From contig NZ_JAHNZT010000019.1 in NCBI RefSeq assembly GCF_019039035.1, positions 1 to 64,000 on the forward strand: a stretch of DNA of 64,000 nt, read 5' to 3'. The notes under the pieces are model-generated. The model was given only the letters and a program-made list of their open reading frames with translations. It made no database searches and was not told the origin of the DNA. A program made the position numbers and the translations under genes. Within the stretch, counting starts at the first letter, position 1; every line of letters begins with the position of its first letter. Positions 61,365 to 64,000 of the stretch are shown one piece after another. Origin of the DNA: Citreicoccus inhibens (GTDB lineage Bacteria; Myxococcota; Myxococcia; Myxococcales; Myxococcaceae).

Positions 61365-63337
61365 TGAAGCGCCTGCTCCTCTTGTCGGCCCTGGTGGCGA
61401 CGGGCTGTGTCACGAAGGACTCCGTCCAGCCCTCGGGCGTGTCCTCCTTCCGGGTGACCGTGAAGGGCATCACCACCCCGAGCGGCACCAAGAACATCGT
61501 GCTGCCCGTGGTGTCCTCGTGCAGCGCGCGGTTCAACGGTGAGGACAAGGTCCCCAACGAGGTGCGCGGCACGGCGGACTGCGCCTATGTCATGCCCAGC
61601 ACCCCGGTGGACATCGCGCTGGGCATCGTCGCGATGGACGGCTCGGGCCAGCCCCTCACCACCTTCAATGGCCCCGTGTCGTTCCGCGTGGTGCCGGGCG
61701 ATCTCTCCGGTGACTACACCACGCGCTGGACGCAGCTCACCAACGGTGAGGGCACGGGCTCGGTCCGCGCCTCGCACGTCTATGGTGAGGTCCGCGTGTG
61801 GGTGCAGGACGAGCCCCCCGAGGTGAAGTACTGGGACGGTGGCATCGAGGGTGACGTCTCGCAGCTCCCGAAGGAGCCCGAGAAGCGCACCTACGCCACG
61901 GGCCTGTCCGTGCCCATCCAGTTCCAGGAGCCCACCATCGCGGCCGTGCAGATTCCGCAGGGCGGCGAGCAGGAGTCCGCCTTCCAGGGCAGCTTCCTGC
62001 GCATCGGGCGCAACCCCGAGGCAGGCCCCGCCCTCACCCAGAACTGCGACGCGTCCGACCCGAACAACGGCAAGCCCGTCACGCTGCTCGTCACGGGGCT
62101 CGACCCCAGCGGCTTCTTCGTCACGGACATGACGGCGTGCCGCGTGAAGGAGAACAGCATCGCGAGCAACACCGTCCCCACGCCCGAGCCGGATGGCTTC
62201 ACCCCCGGCCGGTTCAACAGCATGTTCGTCTACAACTACTCCTTCCCGGAGGGGTTGGATCAGGGCGACCTGCTGTGGACGCTCTCGGGCTCGGTGCAGG
62301 AGTTCACCTCGACCACGCAGCTCACCTTCCCCGCGTGGAGCATCCGCGAGAAGGTCCGCCTGCTGCCGCAGGCCGAGTGGAACAAGTACCTGAGCCAGGT
62401 GCCGCCCACGGTCATCTCCGGCCGGCTGTGTGGCTTTGGCGCGTCCCCGTCGGTGAACGACGCGCTGTGCGGCTACGTCTACAAGTCCTTCAAGATGGAG
62501 AGCCTGGAGTCCTCCCTCGTGAAGCTGCCGCGCGTGAAGTTCCCCACCAAGTTCGTGAGCTGCGATGGCAACGGCAACAACACCCTGCCCCGCTTCTGCT
62601 CCAACACCGGCACCGGCACGTGGACGACCTGCTTCGGTGACAACCCGGCGGATCCAGACGGCGCCGAGCGCCAGTGCCTCATCGACTGCACCCTCGGCGT
62701 GGGCCAGTACGCCAACACCGTCTGCACCGAGAAGTCGAACTACGATGGATTCTCGCAGTTCGTGGTGGAGATGAACCCGTCCGGCCCCGCCGCCGCGGGG
62801 TTGGATGACTCGGTGCCGGGCCGCATCCAGAAGATCGCGGTGAAGGCCACGCCCACCAGCCTCACGCGCAGCCTGGATCCCGACACGCACGTCACCGTCT
62901 GGTGCGACCAGCCGACGCGCGTGCGCTTCGGCGGGGACACCGTGACGGCGAGCGCCACGGACACGCTCGTCGCGCCGAACACGCTCTTCAAGTACAAGCT
63001 CGGGAGCGAGGAGACGATGGCGTCCCTCCTCCGCGACGCAACGGCCACCGCCGACGGGATGTGCCAGGTGACGCCCAACATGCGCTCGCGCATCCTGCTC
63101 ATCACCAAGGACGCGGTGCCGGAGCTGGTGCCCAACTGCAGCGAGACGGACCCCAATCCTGACCGCGCGCAGCAGTGCGCCTACCTGCACGCCGCCTCGT
63201 TCGATGTCGTGGGTCACCTGCGCCACATCGGCGCGGCGCGTCCCCGGTGGGCGGTGATTCCGCGGGACCAGGACGACATGTGCTGCTACCCCGGCCCGAA
63301 CATGCAGTGCCCGCGGCCCATCAAGCCGTGCCCGTAG
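61364..63337 (+). CDS. Cys-rich lipoprotein of unknown function
   Basis: The 657-residue protein has a lipobox (LVATGC, Cys15) and about 20 cysteines spread along its length. It consists mostly of beta-strand-like segments with some Ig-like or invasin-like character early on (QPLTTFNGPVSFRVVPGDLSG). No catalytic motif was recognised. The C terminus ends in CCYPGPNMQCPRPIKPCP. It starts on the last base of the upstream stop, so translation is coupled to the nucleotidase-like gene and the two may work together at the cell surface. Confidence 0.78.
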   Translation: MKRLLLLSALVATGCVTKDSVQPSGVSSFRVTVKGITTPSGTKNIVLPVVSSCSARFNGEDKVPNEVRGTADCAYVMPSTPVDIALGIVAMDGSGQPLTTFNGPVSFRVVPGDLSGDYTTRWTQLTNGEGTGSVRASHVYGEVRVWVQDEPPEVKYWDGGIEGDVSQLPKEPEKRTYATGLSVPIQFQEPTIAAVQIPQGGEQESAFQGSFLRIGRNPEAGPALTQNCDASDPNNGKPVTLLVTGLDPSGFFVTDMTACRVKENSIASNTVPTPEPDGFTPGRFNSMFVYNYSFPEGLDQGDLLWTLSGSVQEFTSTTQLTFPAWSIREKVRLLPQAEWNKYLSQVPPTVISGRLCGFGASPSVNDALCGYVYKSFKMESLESSLVKLPRVKFPTKFVSCDGNGNNTLPRFCSNTGTGTWTTCFGDNPADPDGAERQCLIDCTLGVGQYANTVCTEKSNYDGFSQFVVEMNPSGPAAAGLDDSVPGRIQKIAVKATPTSLTRSLDPDTHVTVWCDQPTRVRFGGDTVTASATDTLVAPNTLFKYKLGSEETMASLLRDATATADGMCQVTPNMRSRILLITKDAVPELVPNCSETDPNPDRAQQCAYLHAASFDVVGHLRHIGAARPRWAVIPRDQDDMCCYPGPNMQCPRPIKPCP

Positions 63338-63361
63338 TGATTCATCTTTGAGAAGCAACGC

Positions 63362-63379
63362 ACCCCGCTGACGCGGGGT
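63362..63379. other. inverted repeat between lipoprotein and outer-membrane genes
   Basis: ACCCCGC-TGAC-GCGGGGT is a 7-bp perfect stem with a 4-base loop, followed by another GC-rich hairpin at 63391-63408. Neither has a T tract, so they are more likely mRNA-stability or attenuation structures than full terminators. Confidence 0.4.
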
Positions 63380-63424
63380 ACAGGGAAGAGCGGCCCTCCC
63401 GGGGGCCGTGTCCGTGGAGGGACA

Positions 63425-64000
63425 TTGAAAACGCTGCAGACCCTGGCCCTGATGGGCCTGACAGGCCTTTCCGCGCCCGCCTGGGCCGGTGATTTCGTGG
63501 ACACCCGCCTGTCGTTCGTCTTCGCGGATGACAACATTCTGGCGGGCGCTGGCGAGACGACGCCCAGCAGTCCGGCCGCGCGCTTCGGCGCCGGCAACCA
63601 GAACACGCAGTTCTACGACAACTTCAACACCAAGTTCTCGGGCTTCGAGACCCTGTCGAACCTGGTGTTGTACAAGCGGATGCCGGCCTTCTTCGAGGGG
63701 CTGACCACCGAGGCGGCGCTGACGCTGCTGGTGTTGGAGAAGCCGTCGGGCGGCGTCGACCTGCGCGACAACTCCAGCTACATCCGGCTCAACTACACGC
63801 CGTCCGGCTGGGGTGAGAAGGAAGGCATCAGCCTCACCGGCTTCCCGGTGTCCGCGGACCGCTTCCGTCTGGGGTACGCGTACCGCATCTCGTGGGGCGG
63901 CAGCGGCATCTTCACCAACCGCTCGGCCAACTCGGGCGCGCCGGGTGCCAAGCTCCAGATTACCCGCGACCGTTGGTACGCCTACGTGGGCGGCAAGACG
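63425..64000 (+). CDS. outer-membrane beta-barrel-type protein, N-terminal part (runs off the window end)
   Basis: 192 codons are open to the window end from TTG 63425, with GGAGGG 3-4 bases upstream. A signal peptide (KTLQTLALMGLTGLSAPAWA, cleaved before GDF) is followed by alternating strand-like segments rich in aromatics (DTRLSFVFADDN, YIRLNYTPSGW, FRLGYAYRISWGG, WYAYVGGKT), as in porins and other outer-membrane barrels. It is the third envelope gene of the plus-strand cluster. The family could not be named from this part. Confidence 0.78.
   Translation, partial: MKTLQTLALMGLTGLSAPAWAGDFVDTRLSFVFADDNILAGAGETTPSSPAARFGAGNQNTQFYDNFNTKFSGFETLSNLVLYKRMPAFFEGLTTEAALTLLVLEKPSGGVDLRDNSSYIRLNYTPSGWGEKEGISLTGFPVSADRFRLGYAYRISWGGSGIFTNRSANSGAPGAKLQITRDRWYAYVGGKT

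Noticed and set aside
1..64000. CRISPR arrays, insertion sequences, prophage or secondary-metabolite clusters
   Set aside because: No regularly spaced repeats, transposases, phage structural genes or modular synthase genes were seen anywhere in the window.

Overview
The window is high-GC, densely coded DNA from a myxobacterium, most likely Myxococcaceae (Myxococcus, Corallococcus, Pyxidicoccus or a relative). Four observations support this. Two secreted proteases end in MYXO-CTERM-type sorting tails. There is an MglA-type GTPase with the family's TVPGQ switch. Hybrid chemosensory and two-component genes are abundant. A Ser/Thr kinase carries PEGA and TonB-like tails. No prophage, insertion sequence, CRISPR array or rRNA operon was seen, so this looks like ordinary chromosome with some accessory genes.

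Layout. 1-8.2 kb (minus strand): the start of an AMIN-domain envelope protein, an alpha/beta hydrolase, folC, accD, then a compact cAMP module made of a class II cAMP phosphodiesterase, a cyclic-nucleotide receptor regulator and a CHASE2 adenylate cyclase. 8.2-10.4 kb (plus): purM-purN-DUF523, joined by 4-bp overlaps. 10.4-17.6 kb: a 3-hydroxyisobutyryl-CoA hydrolase family enzyme, a HAD phosphatase, an FAD oxidoreductase, ribosomal protein L28, the peptidoglycan-recycling pair murQ and anmK, and an MglA-like GTPase overlapping the anmK stop. 17.7-24.1 kb: a DUF4388 protein, an alkaline-phosphatase-superfamily enzyme, a lipoprotein peptidase, a UDP-sugar dehydrogenase and a heparinase-type polysaccharide lyase.

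24.2-31.4 kb: a degenerate histidine kinase, an FHA protein, a 1020-residue four-module RNA-end-processing protein (MJ1316 + EEP nuclease + 2H/LigT + eukaryotic-type poly(A) polymerase), a divergent membrane patatin and a DedA protein. 31.5-38.6 kb (minus): a chemosensory operon running cheW, cheR-TPR, MCP, receiver, cheW, cheA-receiver, with no cheB. 38.9-49.8 kb: a Ser/Thr kinase with PEGA and TonB-C domains, a HAD enzyme, a three-gene secreted-protein operon with two matrixin-like proteases, gltX, a small secreted protein, tRNA-Gln(CUG) and two identical tRNA-Glu(CUC) genes with terminators, then two-component genes and small proteins.

50.2-64 kb: pdhA-pdhB-pdhC (minus), a HAD protein, a large membrane protein of unknown function, an organophosphate-type MFS transporter, a Nudix hydrolase, and a plus-strand envelope cluster of a 5'-nucleotidase-like lipoprotein with Cys repeats, a Cys-rich lipoprotein and an outer-membrane-type protein cut by the window end.

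The most unusual locus is the four-module RNA-end protein at 25949-29011. No intergenic stretch exceeds about 300 bases. The gaps between genes are short, and where they hold recognisable signals these are listed.
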